Shown: positions 15,578-26,491, numbered from the stretch's first letter. The stretch is DNA of 64,000 nucleotides from Nitrospirota bacterium (GCA_030682135.1 JAUXQT010000043.1:41473-105472), one strand, 5' to 3'. Made by a program: numbers and translations. The notes: generated by a model from the sequence alone, not told the origin.

Positions 15578-16768
15578 TTATGTTCGAAGATACCGCTGTC
15601 CCGGCAGCTGTACGACTTGTTGTCGAAGCTCCAGGGACAAGAGCGCGGCCATCACGGTGGATACCGATAAGCCTGTGGCAACGATCACGTCGTCCACGGT
15701 GAGCGGATCGTACGACAAGGCATCATACACCAGCTGTTCTTCTTTACCCAACTGATCGCCGGGCCCCTTCTTCGTGTGAGAGGGTTGCAGGCGCAATCGT
15801 AGCGCCGGATCCAGCTGCGGCAGCACCGCATCGATGACATCCTGCGCCCGCTCGATCAAAGCCGCACCATCTTTGAGCAACGCGTTCGTCCCTCGACTGG
15901 TGTCTTGCTTCACAAAACCAGGAACCGCAAAGACCTCCCGGCCTTGCTCAGCGGCCAGTCTCGCGGTAATCAACGATCCGCTGTTGATGGCCGCCTCTGT
16001 GACGATCACCCCCAGGGACAGCCCGCTGATGATACGATTTCGCCTGGGAAAGTGGTGGCTATGGGGAGGCGCGCCCACCGGCGCCTCAGACAGGATGGCC
16101 CCGCGTTCCTCAATCTGTCGGCGCAATCGGTCATGTTCCGGCGGATAGGTTCGATCGATCCCGCAACCGAGAACAGCAACAGTGCGCCCCTGCGCGGCGA
16201 GGGCGCCACGGTGAGCTGCGGCATCGACGCCGCGCGCAAGACCGCTCACCACCGTCATCCCCGCTGCCGCCAAATCGTGGCTGAGCTCTTCGGTCATGGC
16301 ACGCCCCGCTGCCGTCGCTCGCCTGGCGCCTACGATAGCGATCGCCAGCTCATCCTGCTCAGTCAATGTGCCGGTGATATGTAAGAGGGGCGGAGGGTCC
16401 GCAATCATCTTCAGCCGCGCTGGATAGTTGGCATCCAAGAGGCACCGGACTTCGATCCGGCTACGCTCGATCCTATTGAGCTCCAGCTCGACGTTCCGGC
16501 AGACCTTGCTCTGAGGTCCTCGCCGGATTGCATCCGCCAGCTCGGGGCTACAGCCACCCTCGATCAAGTCATCACGGGAAGCCGACAGGACCGCATCGGG
16601 AGAATGCCAAATTCGAATCAACTTGAGGGCTGTGACGTCCCCCACGCCCTCGATAGCCAAGAGGCGAAGCCAAGGCTCCAACCGCGCCCTGGTCATAGGC
16701 TGGCCCGAAGAAGGCCTCGCGACCCCAGAGGAGGAGTTCTCACGTACAGGGGAGCTAGAAGGCTGCAT
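15578..16768 (-). CDS. dprA: DNA-processing protein DprA
   Basis: A 396-residue DprA (Smf), which binds incoming single-stranded DNA and loads RecA in natural transformation. A helix-hairpin-helix-like start (LRLLAIEGVGDVTALKLI) is followed by the Rossmann-type DprA core with AIVGARRATAAGRAM and SGLARGVDAAAHRGAL, then EQGREVFAVPG. The C-terminal ~60 residues form a winged-helix-like domain (ALSYDPLTVDDVIVATGL). ATG at 16768 is chosen because it lies 29 bases after rng; the longer in-frame extension would overlap rng. ATG at 16696 is also possible. No com pilus genes are in the window. Confidence 0.95.
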   Translation of the reverse strand: MQPSSSPVRENSSSGVARPSSGQPMTRARLEPWLRLLAIEGVGDVTALKLIRIWHSPDAVLSASRDDLIEGGCSPELADAIRRGPQSKVCRNVELELNRIERSRIEVRCLLDANYPARLKMIADPPPLLHITGTLTEQDELAIAIVGARRATAAGRAMTEELSHDLAAAGMTVVSGLARGVDAAAHRGALAAQGRTVAVLGCGIDRTYPPEHDRLRRQIEERGAILSEAPVGAPPHSHHFPRRNRIISGLSLGVIVTEAAINSGSLITARLAAEQGREVFAVPGFVKQDTSRGTNALLKDGAALIERAQDVIDAVLPQLDPALRLRLQPSHTKKGPGDQLGKEEQLVYDALSYDPLTVDDVIVATGLSVSTVMAALLSLELRQQVVQLPGQRYLRT

Positions 16769-16797
16769 AGGCCTCGTCGCACGGAAAACTACAATCG

Positions 16798-18318
16798 TTA
16801 CAGCACTGCGAGATCGTACTGTTCCAGATGCAAGTGCTCGTCCGGCATCACAATGATTTTTGCGGCGCACTCTCGCTCCACGGCCTCCAGACCAGGCCGC
16901 TCTTCATCTTGCATCAGCCCGACGACTGAGGGATGGGCGCCGACGACGATCCGTTGCGGCTCGGGACCGCTGCCGATTCGGCGGACATCGCGGAAGATCT
17001 CATAGACCACGGTGGTCGGAGACTTCGTATAACCCCGCCCTTCGCAATAGTGACAGGGCTCTGAGAGCGAACGCAGGAGATCCTCTCGCACCCGTTCACG
17101 AGAAATCTCGATCAACCCCAAGTCGGAAATCCTGGACACTCTGGTGCGGGCCTTGTCGGTGGACATGGCATCGAGCAACGCGTGATAGACCTTGTCGCGA
17201 TTTTTCTCCCGCTCCATGTCGATGAAGTCGACGATGATGATTCCGCCGATTCCACGCAACTTCATCTGATAGGCCACTTCTTTTGCAGCCTCCAGATTGT
17301 TCCGAAGAATGGTCTCCTCCTGATCGCGTTTTCCCACGAACCGGCCGGTATTGACGTCGATGACGGTCATCGCTTCCGTATGGTCGATCACGAGATGCCC
17401 GCCGGACTTGAGCCAGACTTTGCGGCTGAGCGCCCGCGCCATCTCCTGCTCCACGCCCAGATGATCGAACAGGCTTTCCTCTTTGTCGTAGAAGTGAATG
17501 CGCGAGGTCTGTTCAGGAGAGAATCGCTGCACGAAATCACGGACGGCCTGATATTCCTCCCGCGAGTCGATCCAGAGCCGGTCGACTTTCTTGCCGAACA
17601 GATCACGCACGACGCGGAAGCTCAAGCTCAAGTCGGCATGGAGCAACGCCGGGGCCCCCTTCTGCTCACGCTTCGACAGAATGTCCTGCCAGAGCACATG
17701 CAAAAAGTCGACGTCGGATCGCAATTCGTCTTCTTTGACCCCTTCACTCACCGTACGGACAATGTAGCCACAGCCGGGATGCCGGACACGCTTCATAATG
17801 TCCTTGAGCCTGGCGCGCTCCTCGTCACGGGCGATCCGGCGAGACACGCCGATGTGCTCGACGTTGGGCATGAAGACGAGATACCGGCCCGGGAGCGACA
17901 CATAGGTCGTGACCCGTGAACCCTTGGTGCCGATCGGTCCCTTGGAGATCTGCACCATCAGCTCCTGCCCTTCACTCAGCAACTGCTCAATCGGCTTGGA
18001 GCTTTGACGGCGGGGGCCCAGCATATCCCCATCTTTATCGGCATCCTTGTCGTCCTCATCCGCATCGACAAGTGTGTCGCCCGGCTCGGAATCCAACGAC
18101 AGATCCGACACGTGCATGAAGGCCGCCTTCTCAAGGCCGATATCCACAAAGGCCGCCTGCATGCCAGGCAATACCTTTGCGACTTTTCCCTTATAAATGT
18201 TTCCGACGAAGTCCTTGTGTTTGGCGCGATCTCCGAAGAGATCCGTCACGACTCCGCCGTCCAAGACCGCCACGCGAGTTTCCTCACGTGCGACTGTAAT
18301 GGCAATTTCTACTCCCAT
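16798..18318 (-). CDS. rng: Ribonuclease G / RNase E family endoribonuclease
   Basis: A 506-residue RNase E/G catalytic-type protein that cuts single-stranded A/U-rich RNA and processes rRNA and mRNA ends. An S1-like domain is at residues 30-115 (NIYKGKVAKVLPGMQAAFVD), interrupted by an acidic insert (about residues 80-97, DADEDDKDADKDGD). The catalytic DNase-I-like part has DVNTGRFVGK and the second metal Asp in IIVDFIDM; the Zn-link CxxC is CHYC. The ATG at 18318 is chosen over 18333 because GGAAGGGG precedes it. There is no long C-terminal degradosome scaffold, so RNase G rather than RNase E. It lies in the shape-gene block, as rng often does. Confidence 0.95.
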   Translation of the reverse strand: MGVEIAITVAREETRVAVLDGGVVTDLFGDRAKHKDFVGNIYKGKVAKVLPGMQAAFVDIGLEKAAFMHVSDLSLDSEPGDTLVDADEDDKDADKDGDMLGPRRQSSKPIEQLLSEGQELMVQISKGPIGTKGSRVTTYVSLPGRYLVFMPNVEHIGVSRRIARDEERARLKDIMKRVRHPGCGYIVRTVSEGVKEDELRSDVDFLHVLWQDILSKREQKGAPALLHADLSLSFRVVRDLFGKKVDRLWIDSREEYQAVRDFVQRFSPEQTSRIHFYDKEESLFDHLGVEQEMARALSRKVWLKSGGHLVIDHTEAMTVIDVNTGRFVGKRDQEETILRNNLEAAKEVAYQMKLRGIGGIIIVDFIDMEREKNRDKVYHALLDAMSTDKARTRVSRISDLGLIEISRERVREDLLRSLSEPCHYCEGRGYTKSPTTVVYEIFRDVRRIGSGPEPQRIVVGAHPSVVGLMQDEERPGLEAVERECAAKIIVMPDEHLHLEQYDLAVL

Positions 18319-18490
18319 ACCCACCCCTTCCATTCAGGAGAACCGTCGAGCCGATGTGCAGGACGAACGCGGGGGAATCCCCAGGTTCCGGCCTCCACTC
18401 GACACCTCATCGGCTGACGGTCCACACCAGACATAATTTAATCACTTGCCTCGATCCCGATCGATTCGAGACCGCACAATCACCCGCTCG

Positions 18491-19606
18491 CTAAAAAAAA
18501 CTTAATCGGCGGCGCTTGACGTTCAAGAGCAAGCCGAGCGATGCCATCGTCATAATCGTCGCGCTCCCGCCGTAACTCATGAGCGGAAGGGGAATGCCCA
18601 CAATGGGAAACATCCCCGCCGTCATTCCAATATTGACCACCACGCAAAAGCACAACATGCAGATGATCCCGACCGCCAGCAACGCCCCGAGCTGATCCCT
18701 TGCGCGCGCGACAATTTCCAACGACAGCCAGATCAACGTCACAAACAAGATCAAGAGCGCCAACACTCCGAGAAATCCCCATTCCTCGGCAAACACAGAA
18801 AAGACAAAGTCCGTGTGCCCCTCGGGCAAAAACTTCAATTGGCTTTGGGTTCCTCCATAGAGACCCTTCCCTGTCAGCTCTCCTGCGCCAATGGCAATTC
18901 GCGATTGCAATGCATGGTATCCCTTGCCTCCAGGATCGTAGGCCGGATCGACAAAGGCCATAATGCGCTGCCGCTGATAATCATGCAATGACCCCCACAT
19001 CATCTCCCAGGCAAAGGGAAATAACATCAGTGAAAACAGGAGGATCACACCCAATGCCTTCGACCGCATCCCCACCATCAACAACATCGCGGCATAAACC
19101 GCCAAGAAGCTCAATCCGCTCCCAAGGTCCGGCTGCTTCAGGATCAGGAGCAGCCCCGGCAAGACCAATAACCCCGGGAGCACCACTCGCTGAAGCCAAC
19201 CAACCCGTGGCGCTTTTGAATAGTAATGCGCCAAGGTCACAATGAGCACCAGCTTCGCGAACTCCGATGGCTGGAACGCGAAGGGCCCCATCGGGATCCA
19301 CCGTTGCGCACCCCGGCTGCTTTTCCCCTCAAACAGCACGACCGCCAGCAGAATGAGGATGATGGCATAGGCAGGATACGCTAACCGGGCGATTCGATGA
19401 TAGTCCGAGAGCCACATCACCAGAAATGCGACCGTGCCGAGCAGGATCCACACGATCTGTTTGGCATAAAACGGGAACGCCACGCCTTGGTCGTGCGTCA
19501 CACTATAAATCGACAGGACGCCGACTCCCAGGATGACAAAGATCAGCCCGATAAAACGGAAGTCGAAATTGTCGAAGCCCCGGCTATTGATCACCCGATC
19601 GATCAT
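18491..19606 (-). CDS. rodA: Rod-shape peptidoglycan glycosyltransferase RodA
   Basis: A 371-residue SEDS-family membrane protein with about ten spans; SEDS proteins polymerise glycan strands from lipid II. Motifs include KQPDLGSGLSF near residue 160, and the C-terminal PFMSYGG-type segment reads PLPLMSYGGSAT. It overlaps mrdA by four bases, the usual pairing of SEDS protein with its class-B PBP partner. It acts in the elongasome with MreB, MreC and MreD encoded upstream. Confidence 0.96.
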   Translation of the reverse strand: MIDRVINSRGFDNFDFRFIGLIFVILGVGVLSIYSVTHDQGVAFPFYAKQIVWILLGTVAFLVMWLSDYHRIARLAYPAYAIILILLAVVLFEGKSSRGAQRWIPMGPFAFQPSEFAKLVLIVTLAHYYSKAPRVGWLQRVVLPGLLVLPGLLLILKQPDLGSGLSFLAVYAAMLLMVGMRSKALGVILLFSLMLFPFAWEMMWGSLHDYQRQRIMAFVDPAYDPGGKGYHALQSRIAIGAGELTGKGLYGGTQSQLKFLPEGHTDFVFSVFAEEWGFLGVLALLILFVTLIWLSLEIVARARDQLGALLAVGIICMLCFCVVVNIGMTAGMFPIVGIPLPLMSYGGSATIMTMASLGLLLNVKRRRLSFF

Positions 19607-21483
19607 CTCGTGTCCTGTCCTCCGGCATCCGCTTCCCGCGCCACGGTACCATCCGGCACAGCGGCAGGAGCGGGGAGATTCAATTTCACATAGGTCTCGA
19701 TCAGCACTTTGGCGAGAGGGGCCGAGGCGGACCCTCCGTGGCCCATATGTTCACCCAGCACCGCAACGGCAATCGTAGGCGCGTCGACCGGGGCGAAGGC
19801 CACAAACCAGGCATGATCGCGAAACTTCTTGGGAATATCTTTTTCCGCCTTTTTATCTTTTCCCAACGCCGTCGTCTGCGCCGTACCGGTCTTTCCGGCA
19901 ATGGTCACCAACGCCGACTTCGCCCGCGTGGCTGTGCCCTCTGTCACCACCCCGGCCAAGGCCTCTTTGATCAATGGCAGAATTTCAGGCCTCAGCTTCA
20001 AGGTACGCTTGGGGACCGCAGGTCTTTCTTCAAGCGCTCCGGTCGCCCGATCCATCACGGCCCTGACCAATCGCGGACGAAAGGTCACGCCGTCGTTTGC
20101 AACTGTACCGATCAAACTCGCCATCTGGAGGGGGGTCACGTTGACATAACCCTGCCCAATCGATGCCGAGATCGTTTCGCCCGGCAACCAGGGCTCATTC
20201 TTGGCTTTCTGCTTCCAAGCCGAAGACGGGACGATTCCAATCCGTTCTGACGGCAGCTCGATCCCCGTCTCCTCCCCCAACCCGAACATATGGGCGAAGG
20301 AAGCCATCGTCTCAATCCCCATCCGCTGGCCAACCGTGTAGAAATACACATCGCACGATTGTATGAGTGCGCGCCGGAGGTCGACCGAGCCATGCCCGCC
20401 GGCCTTCCAATCGTGATAGAGCCGCCGGCCGAACTGATACCCTCCATTACAATGAATCGTCGTCGACGGCGTGACCGTATTGGACTCTAACGCTGCCGCA
20501 GCCATCATCACTTTGAAGACCGAACCAGGCGGGTACTGGCCCTGCGAGGCGCGATTGTTTAATGGGCGCCCTTCATTTTGCACGATCTCAGCCCATTGTT
20601 TCGGCGTGAGTTCCCGCGAAAGGACATTCGGATCGAAACCGGGACGGCTCGCCATGGCCAACACATCACCCGTCCTGGGGTCAAGCGCGACAATCGCACC
20701 CGACTCCTCCCCCAAGAGGTTTTCCGCCACTTTTTGCAGCCGCACATCGATCGTGAGATATAAGTTATCCCCGGCATGAGCCTGCTCCACAACCACGGTT
20801 CGTTTCTCGTGGCCTAACGCATCGACTTCAATACTTTTCTGCCCGGCCTGCCCGCGCACGAGCCGGTCGAAAAATTTCTCCACGCCATATTGGCCGACAA
20901 TGCTGCCCTGGTGCAGGTCGGCAAACTCTGGTTTCTCTAACTGCTCGGGCGAGACTTCCCCAACGTACCCCAACAGATGCGAGGCCGTGACGCCACCGGG
21001 GTAGTTCCGCTGCGATTCGACTTGCACCATCACGCCGGGCAAGTCCAGACGGTGCGACTCGATCAACGTCGCTTCTCGAAGCGAGAGGCGGTCCTTCACC
21101 TTGCGCGGCAGTTGTTTACTGCCGCGAGCCATCAGCTTCTTCCTCACGAGGGCCTCGTCCAGGCCCAAGAGATTGGTCAATTGTTCGATGAGAAGCTCGC
21201 GATTCTTGACGTCTTCGAGCGAGACATAGAGGGTAAAACTGGGAACATTGTTCGCCAGCAACACTCCGTTGCGATCGTAGATCAGGCCGCGAGCCGGCTC
21301 CATGATGACGGAACGTGTACGGTTGTTCTCGGAGAGATCGCGGTAGTAGGGGCCTTCACGAATCTGCAAATGCCAGAGCCGTAACGCCAATAAGGCCACG
21401 ACGAGCAACAACCCCACCCGCAGAATGATCAGCCGGCGTTGGAGCTCACCAAGTTCAGAATCGTGCAGACCAGCTGTTGCCAT
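19603..21483 (-). CDS. mrdA: Penicillin-binding protein 2 (elongasome transpeptidase)
   Basis: A 626-residue class-B PBP that cross-links side-wall peptidoglycan. One N-terminal membrane span (about residues 18-38), a PBP dimerisation domain with RGLIYDRNG, and a transpeptidase domain with the nucleophile motif SVFK (Ser321), the second motif SCD (375-377) and KTGTAQ near residue 540. It is a typical PBP2 in length and layout. The stop overlaps the rodA start. The final ~15 residues are charged and probably disordered. Confidence 0.96.
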   Translation of the reverse strand: MATAGLHDSELGELQRRLIILRVGLLLVVALLALRLWHLQIREGPYYRDLSENNRTRSVIMEPARGLIYDRNGVLLANNVPSFTLYVSLEDVKNRELLIEQLTNLLGLDEALVRKKLMARGSKQLPRKVKDRLSLREATLIESHRLDLPGVMVQVESQRNYPGGVTASHLLGYVGEVSPEQLEKPEFADLHQGSIVGQYGVEKFFDRLVRGQAGQKSIEVDALGHEKRTVVVEQAHAGDNLYLTIDVRLQKVAENLLGEESGAIVALDPRTGDVLAMASRPGFDPNVLSRELTPKQWAEIVQNEGRPLNNRASQGQYPPGSVFKVMMAAAALESNTVTPSTTIHCNGGYQFGRRLYHDWKAGGHGSVDLRRALIQSCDVYFYTVGQRMGIETMASFAHMFGLGEETGIELPSERIGIVPSSAWKQKAKNEPWLPGETISASIGQGYVNVTPLQMASLIGTVANDGVTFRPRLVRAVMDRATGALEERPAVPKRTLKLRPEILPLIKEALAGVVTEGTATRAKSALVTIAGKTGTAQTTALGKDKKAEKDIPKKFRDHAWFVAFAPVDAPTIAVAVLGEHMGHGGSASAPLAKVLIETYVKLNLPAPAAVPDGTVAREADAGGQDTR

Positions 21484-21525
21484 GACTCACAATCACTATA
21501 CCCGCACAACCATCAAAGAGACGGG

Positions 21526-22017
21526 CTATTCGGTCCTCAGGCGGGTCACATCAAACCGTTGGGAGAGCAGCCAATAAAGCCCCGCCCCAACCGCCCCGTC
21601 AAAACAAGCCTGCGGCAGGACGATCGATTCCACGCCCCCCCACATTTGAGACATGTCGATATTTTTGAAATTGGCTAAGGCCAGCAACCCACTCGCCACG
21701 GATACCAGCAGCAATCCCACACCCAACGAGATCGACGTCACCTGCGACACCTGCCGCCCCAAGAACCCGGCCAAGAGCCCAACGCCCCCGTACGTGAGAA
21801 GACTGAGCCAGAGTTCACCGGCCGAAAACAGGCTCAGAACCCATCCGATCGCGAGCCCCAGGAGAAGGCCTTCCATTTCTCCCGCAAAAAGCCCGATAAA
21901 CACGGCAGCCACAAGCCCCATGTCCGGCTTGATATTCCATACACTCACATGCGGCAACACCGTCGTTTGCAGAGGAACGAGCAGGAGGACCAACGCCAGA
22001 TAGAAAAGAAATTTCAT
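21526..22017 (-). CDS. mreD: Rod-shape-determining protein MreD
   Basis: A 163-residue hydrophobic protein with about five membrane spans, in the position and size expected for MreD, an elongasome membrane component. Conserved features are PDMGLVAAVFIGLFAGEMEGLLLG and a proline in the first span. It overlaps mreC by four bases and lies 42 bases before mrdA. Confidence 0.93.
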   Translation of the reverse strand: MKFLFYLALVLLLVPLQTTVLPHVSVWNIKPDMGLVAAVFIGLFAGEMEGLLLGLAIGWVLSLFSAGELWLSLLTYGGVGLLAGFLGRQVSQVTSISLGVGLLLVSVASGLLALANFKNIDMSQMWGGVESIVLPQACFDGAVGAGLYWLLSQRFDVTRLRTE

Positions 22018-22895
22018 GGCGACGGCTTTCCGGGAAGGTCCATTCCTCCCATCACCTTCGTCGACTGTCCGTACGATGCCTGAATCACCAGCACTTCCTC
22101 GACCCGGCCGACATCGACTTCCGGCATGAGTTCAGCCGATTGAAACAATGCGCCTTCCTGCTTGTCGATATGTGTAATCGTGCCGAGTGCGAGGCCGCGC
22201 GGGAAACCTCCGACCAAGCCCGACGTCACAACCCGGTCACCGTCTCGAAGCGTCGAGAGCAACGGAATATATTTCAACTGGGCCAGCCCTTGCTGGGTTC
22301 CTTCTACAATACCTTCGTCTCTTGTCCGCTGAATAAGGCCGGCGATGGCGTTATTCGGATCCGTGACCAAGAGCACCACCGAGGTTGCCCCTGTCGTTTT
22401 CACCACACGCCCGACGACGCCGGCAGGCGTGATCACACCCATGTCCGGCTTGACTCCGTCGCTCTCACCCTTGTTGAGGATGATGGCACGATAGCGATTC
22501 GTGGCATCGCGCCCGATGACTTGCGCGGCCACCATGGCCGGAAGCGCTTGCTCCTTAAATTGCAGCAAGGCTGTCAATCGTTCAGTGGCGGCAGACGACT
22601 CGCGCAACTGGTTGTTTTGTCCGCGCAACAACTCTATGTCTTTCCGTAATTGTTGATTTTCCTCCCGGACCCCTTGCAATGCCAGATACTGCTGCCACCG
22701 ATCGGCGATGCCCGTATCGATCGATGCAACGGCCTCAAGCGGAACACGCACGACGTGTCCGACAGGCCCATCCAGATATTGCAAGAGTCCTTGGATTTGA
22801 CCGGGAAGCAGGAAAAGCGCCGCCACGAGCAGTGCGAAGCAGGCAAACGCCAGACGTCTGGCACCGGGGGAAAAACGAGAATTTACCATCCACAT
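22014..22895 (-). CDS. mreC: Rod-shape-determining protein MreC
   Basis: A 293-residue MreC: one N-terminal membrane span (about residues 14-32), a coiled-coil segment (residues 70-105, ENQQLRKDIELLRGQNNQLRE) and two beta-barrel-like periplasmic domains with VIGRDATNRYR and GVVGRVVKTT. It links MreB to the wall enzymes. The start ATG at 22895 lies 21 bases after mreB; a second in-frame ATG at 22889 is also possible. Confidence 0.94.
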   Translation of the reverse strand: MWMVNSRFSPGARRLAFACFALLVAALFLLPGQIQGLLQYLDGPVGHVVRVPLEAVASIDTGIADRWQQYLALQGVREENQQLRKDIELLRGQNNQLRESSAATERLTALLQFKEQALPAMVAAQVIGRDATNRYRAIILNKGESDGVKPDMGVITPAGVVGRVVKTTGATSVVLLVTDPNNAIAGLIQRTRDEGIVEGTQQGLAQLKYIPLLSTLRDGDRVVTSGLVGGFPRGLALGTITHIDKQEGALFQSAELMPEVDVGRVEEVLVIQASYGQSTKVMGGMDLPGKPSP

Positions 22896-22916
22896 AAGGC
22901 CGTGAGGGATGGAACC

Positions 22917-23984
<1,068 letters not shown>

Positions 23985-24003
23985 TCAACCTCTAACTGCG
24001 CGC

Positions 24004-24462
24004 TCAGTCGGGCAACGCCAGTCGACCAGCATCTAACACCTGAGTGCCGGCTATCTCGTCACCAAGACGCCGCCCCTGTTCGTTCCCAATGATCAATATT
24101 CCTTCGAGCGCCATGATCGCGACCGATACAATCCATCCCACATAGGGGACGGCAAAAGCTAATTGCGCGACTGCAAAGGGCAAATTGCGAATAATGGATT
24201 CCCGAAACCCTGCGGACTCACGCCGGTCTGGAAGCACCGTCTGGAGACCGATCAACCGTTTACCGATACTGCGCCCGCCGGCAAATCCATCAGCAATCAG
24301 TATATACGCCAATCCTGCCAGAAAACCTACTGGCACGATCATTTGATCGGCTGCGGCCACGATAAATACGTCGATGAGCTTGGCAATACCTCGGTTCAGG
24401 ACCTGCGCCTTCGGATAGATCCCGGCACCGACTGAATGACCTCCGCGAACCTCCTCGGCCAA
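24004..24462 (-). CDS. RDD family membrane protein
   Basis: A 152-residue RDD-domain protein with three likely spans (residues 29-60, 91-112 and 112-128). RDD proteins are small integral membrane proteins of largely unknown role, some linked to ion or metabolite transport. Conserved elements seen: RGIAKLIDVFIV, GGRSIGKRLIGLQ. The start is TTG at 24462, chosen because AAGGAGAG lies a few bases upstream. A promoter-like pair is at 24488-24516. Confidence 0.82.
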   Translation of the reverse strand: MAEEVRGGHSVGAGIYPKAQVLNRGIAKLIDVFIVAAADQMIVPVGFLAGLAYILIADGFAGGRSIGKRLIGLQTVLPDRRESAGFRESIIRNLPFAVAQLAFAVPYVGWIVSVAIMALEGILIIGNEQGRRLGDEIAGTQVLDAGRLALPD

Positions 24463-24487
24463 GTGCTCTCCTTACAATTAGTGGCAA

Positions 24488-24516
24488 AGTATAACAAATC
24501 ACATTACCTAGCACAA
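24488..24516 (-). promoter_or_regulatory. Candidate promoter for RDD-mreBCD block
   Basis: On the minus strand TTGTGC (24516-24511), 17 bases, then TATACT (24493-24488), which matches the -10 consensus well. It is about 26 bases upstream of the RDD start. Confidence 0.5.
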
Positions 24517-24684
24517 ACAAAGACCACTCTCCCGCAGATCGACAGGATGAATGCGACACCTGGTATTTACGGACAGAGACCGCTGCTCAATCCTGAAATC
24601 TCAACGCTGGAAGCGCGGGCGTCCCTTGCCTTTACACAGATCCCTGAGTACAATCCGCTTGCACGAACTTTCTGAGGAATTGTC

Positions 24685-25383
24685 ATGATCAAATTGATGC
24701 GTGAAGCGTCCCATAGTTATCCCTGGCTCCTCAAGTCCATCATGGGGATTATCGCCCTCGCCTTCGTCATCACCATGGGCTGGTGGGGATTCGGCGAACA
24801 GTCCGGCGCCGTCGTGGCCTCAGTCGGAGACCTCACCGTATCCCGCGACGAGTTTCGACGGGCCTACGAAAATACCTACCGCTTCTACAAGGATAAAGTG
24901 CCTGGAGAGTTCAAGGACGAAACGATCAAGCAGTTTGTGGTGGATCAACTCGTCGATAATCGGACCTGGCTCATCGCGGCCAAAAACATGGGCCTCACCG
25001 TGTCGGAGGAGGATCTGCGCGAAGTCATCATGCAGATCCCCGACTTTCAAAAAAACGGCGCATTTGACCCGGAGATCTACCAACGGCTCCTGGCAGCGAA
25101 CCATCTGACGCCCGCAATATTTGAAGCCATGGAAGCGAAAGAAGTGCTGAGCAACAAAGCCAGGCTGGTTATCCGTGACGCCGTAGCCTTAACCCCAGCC
25201 GAACTTGCCGAGGCACAGGCCCTCACTGTGCGGCAAACGGAATCGGACCCGGCAAAGGCCGCCGCAGCCAAGGACCGTGCGTTACAGGATGTCCTTTTTC
25301 AAAAGCAGCAACGCGCGCTGCTGGCCTATACCGAATCGCTCAAAACGACACTGCCCATCACCATTCACCGCGAGCTGCTGTAA
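24685..25383 (+). CDS. Membrane-anchored SurA_N/PpiD-like protein without PPIase domain
   Basis: A 232-residue protein with an N-terminal membrane anchor (about residues 17-36) and a periplasmic SurA N-terminal-type helical domain (VASVGDLTVSRDEFRRAYEN, then FVVDQLVDNRTWLIAAKNMGL). This resembles the chaperone part of PpiD, but it ends before any parvulin (PPIase) domain; PpiD is about 620 residues. It may act as a holdase for exported proteins. The ATG at 24685 has GAGGAATTGTC upstream. It is alone on the plus strand between two minus-strand blocks. Confidence 0.82.
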   Translation: MIKLMREASHSYPWLLKSIMGIIALAFVITMGWWGFGEQSGAVVASVGDLTVSRDEFRRAYENTYRFYKDKVPGEFKDETIKQFVVDQLVDNRTWLIAAKNMGLTVSEEDLREVIMQIPDFQKNGAFDPEIYQRLLAANHLTPAIFEAMEAKEVLSNKARLVIRDAVALTPAELAEAQALTVRQTESDPAKAAAAKDRALQDVLFQKQQRALLAYTESLKTTLPITIHRELL

Positions 25384-25390
25384 GAACCGG

Positions 25391-25475
25391 CGCGGGGCTT
25401 GGGGCAAGAGGCGAGAGGGTTCTCCCTCGGCACCTCTTCCCGTTAACCGCTCGCCCATCGCCCCTCACCGCCTAC
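25391..25475. repeat. C-rich stuttering intergenic segment, copy 1
   Basis: The region between the PpiD-like gene and the convergent queA is built of repeated GGGGC/GAGGCGAGAGG and TCGCCCATCGCCCCTC units. Similar wording occurs at 47497-47590 and 49866-49962. It may form secondary structure between convergent genes; no clear terminator is seen. Confidence 0.4.
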
Positions 25476-26491
25476 AAAATCAACATCGCATCGCCATAAC
25501 TGTAGAAGCGATACCGCTCGCGAACCGCCTCGGCATAGGCCTCTCGAAGAAATTCCGTCCCGGCCAACGCGGAAACCAGCATCAACAATGTGGTGCGCGG
25601 CAGGTGAAAATTTGTGAAGAGCGCGTCGATCACCTTGAATGAGAACCCTGGCGTCATGAAGATGTCCGTCTCGCCTCGATAGGGCCTGACCTGGCCGTCA
25701 GCACGAGCCGCCGTTTCGAGCGCACGTACCGCGGTAGTTCCGACTGCGACGATCCGTCCACCTGCCGCCCGCGCATGTTGGATGGCACGAACCGCCTCTG
25801 CCCCGACCTCGATCCATTCTGCACCCATCTGATGGTCTTCGATGTGATCGACCTTCACCGGCTTGAAGGTTCCGATACCGACATGGAGCGTGACGGTCGT
25901 GAGACCGATCCCGCGCTGTTGCAGCCGAACCAGCAACTCCGGCGTGAAATGGAGCCCGGCGGTCGGGGCGGCAATGGCGCCCTCATGCTGCGCGAACAGG
26001 GTCTGATACCATTCCCGGTCCTGATCGGTCGGGGCCCGCTTCAAATAGGGCGGAAGCGGCATTCGGCCATGTTCCCGTAACCACTCAACGAACGGAACCG
26101 GACTCTCCACCCGCACGGTCGTTCTCGTCTGACCACGCTCAATCACCACTGCGGACGCGGCAGAATCCATCTCAATAATCTGCCCTGGACGAAACGTTCC
26201 CTTGATCAATACTTCCCATGTCGCAGCCCCAAGGTCTTTGACAAAAAGAATCTCCACCTCCGCACCGGAAGGACGCTTCCGTCCAACCACGCGCGCGGCC
26301 AACACTTTCGTATTGTTGACCACAAGGAGATCCCCTGGCTGAAGCAGCTCGGGCAAGTCGTCAACGCGTCGATGGGCAAGCGAGTGTGTGTGCGGCTGCA
26401 GGACGAGCAGCTTCGCGTGATCGCGTGGAAGAACCGGGTGCGTCGCAATCAACGAGGGGTCGAACGGAAAATCGAACTCGGAGAGCTGCAT
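25472..26491 (-). CDS. queA: tRNA preQ1(34) S-adenosylmethionine ribosyltransferase-isomerase
   Basis: A 339-residue QueA, which adds the epoxycyclopentane ring from AdoMet to preQ1 in queuosine tRNA modification. Motifs: DFPFDPSLIATHPV at the N-terminus, AAPTAGLHFT, and NFHLPRTTLLMLVSALAG near the C-terminus. Its length is normal. The start overlaps the spoIID-like stop by one base (TGATG), so it is at the end of the leu/asd gene string. Confidence 0.96.
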   Translation of the reverse strand: MQLSEFDFPFDPSLIATHPVLPRDHAKLLVLQPHTHSLAHRRVDDLPELLQPGDLLVVNNTKVLAARVVGRKRPSGAEVEILFVKDLGAATWEVLIKGTFRPGQIIEMDSAASAVVIERGQTRTTVRVESPVPFVEWLREHGRMPLPPYLKRAPTDQDREWYQTLFAQHEGAIAAPTAGLHFTPELLVRLQQRGIGLTTVTLHVGIGTFKPVKVDHIEDHQMGAEWIEVGAEAVRAIQHARAAGGRIVAVGTTAVRALETAARADGQVRPYRGETDIFMTPGFSFKVIDALFTNFHLPRTTLLMLVSALAGTEFLREAYAEAVRERYRFYSYGDAMLIL

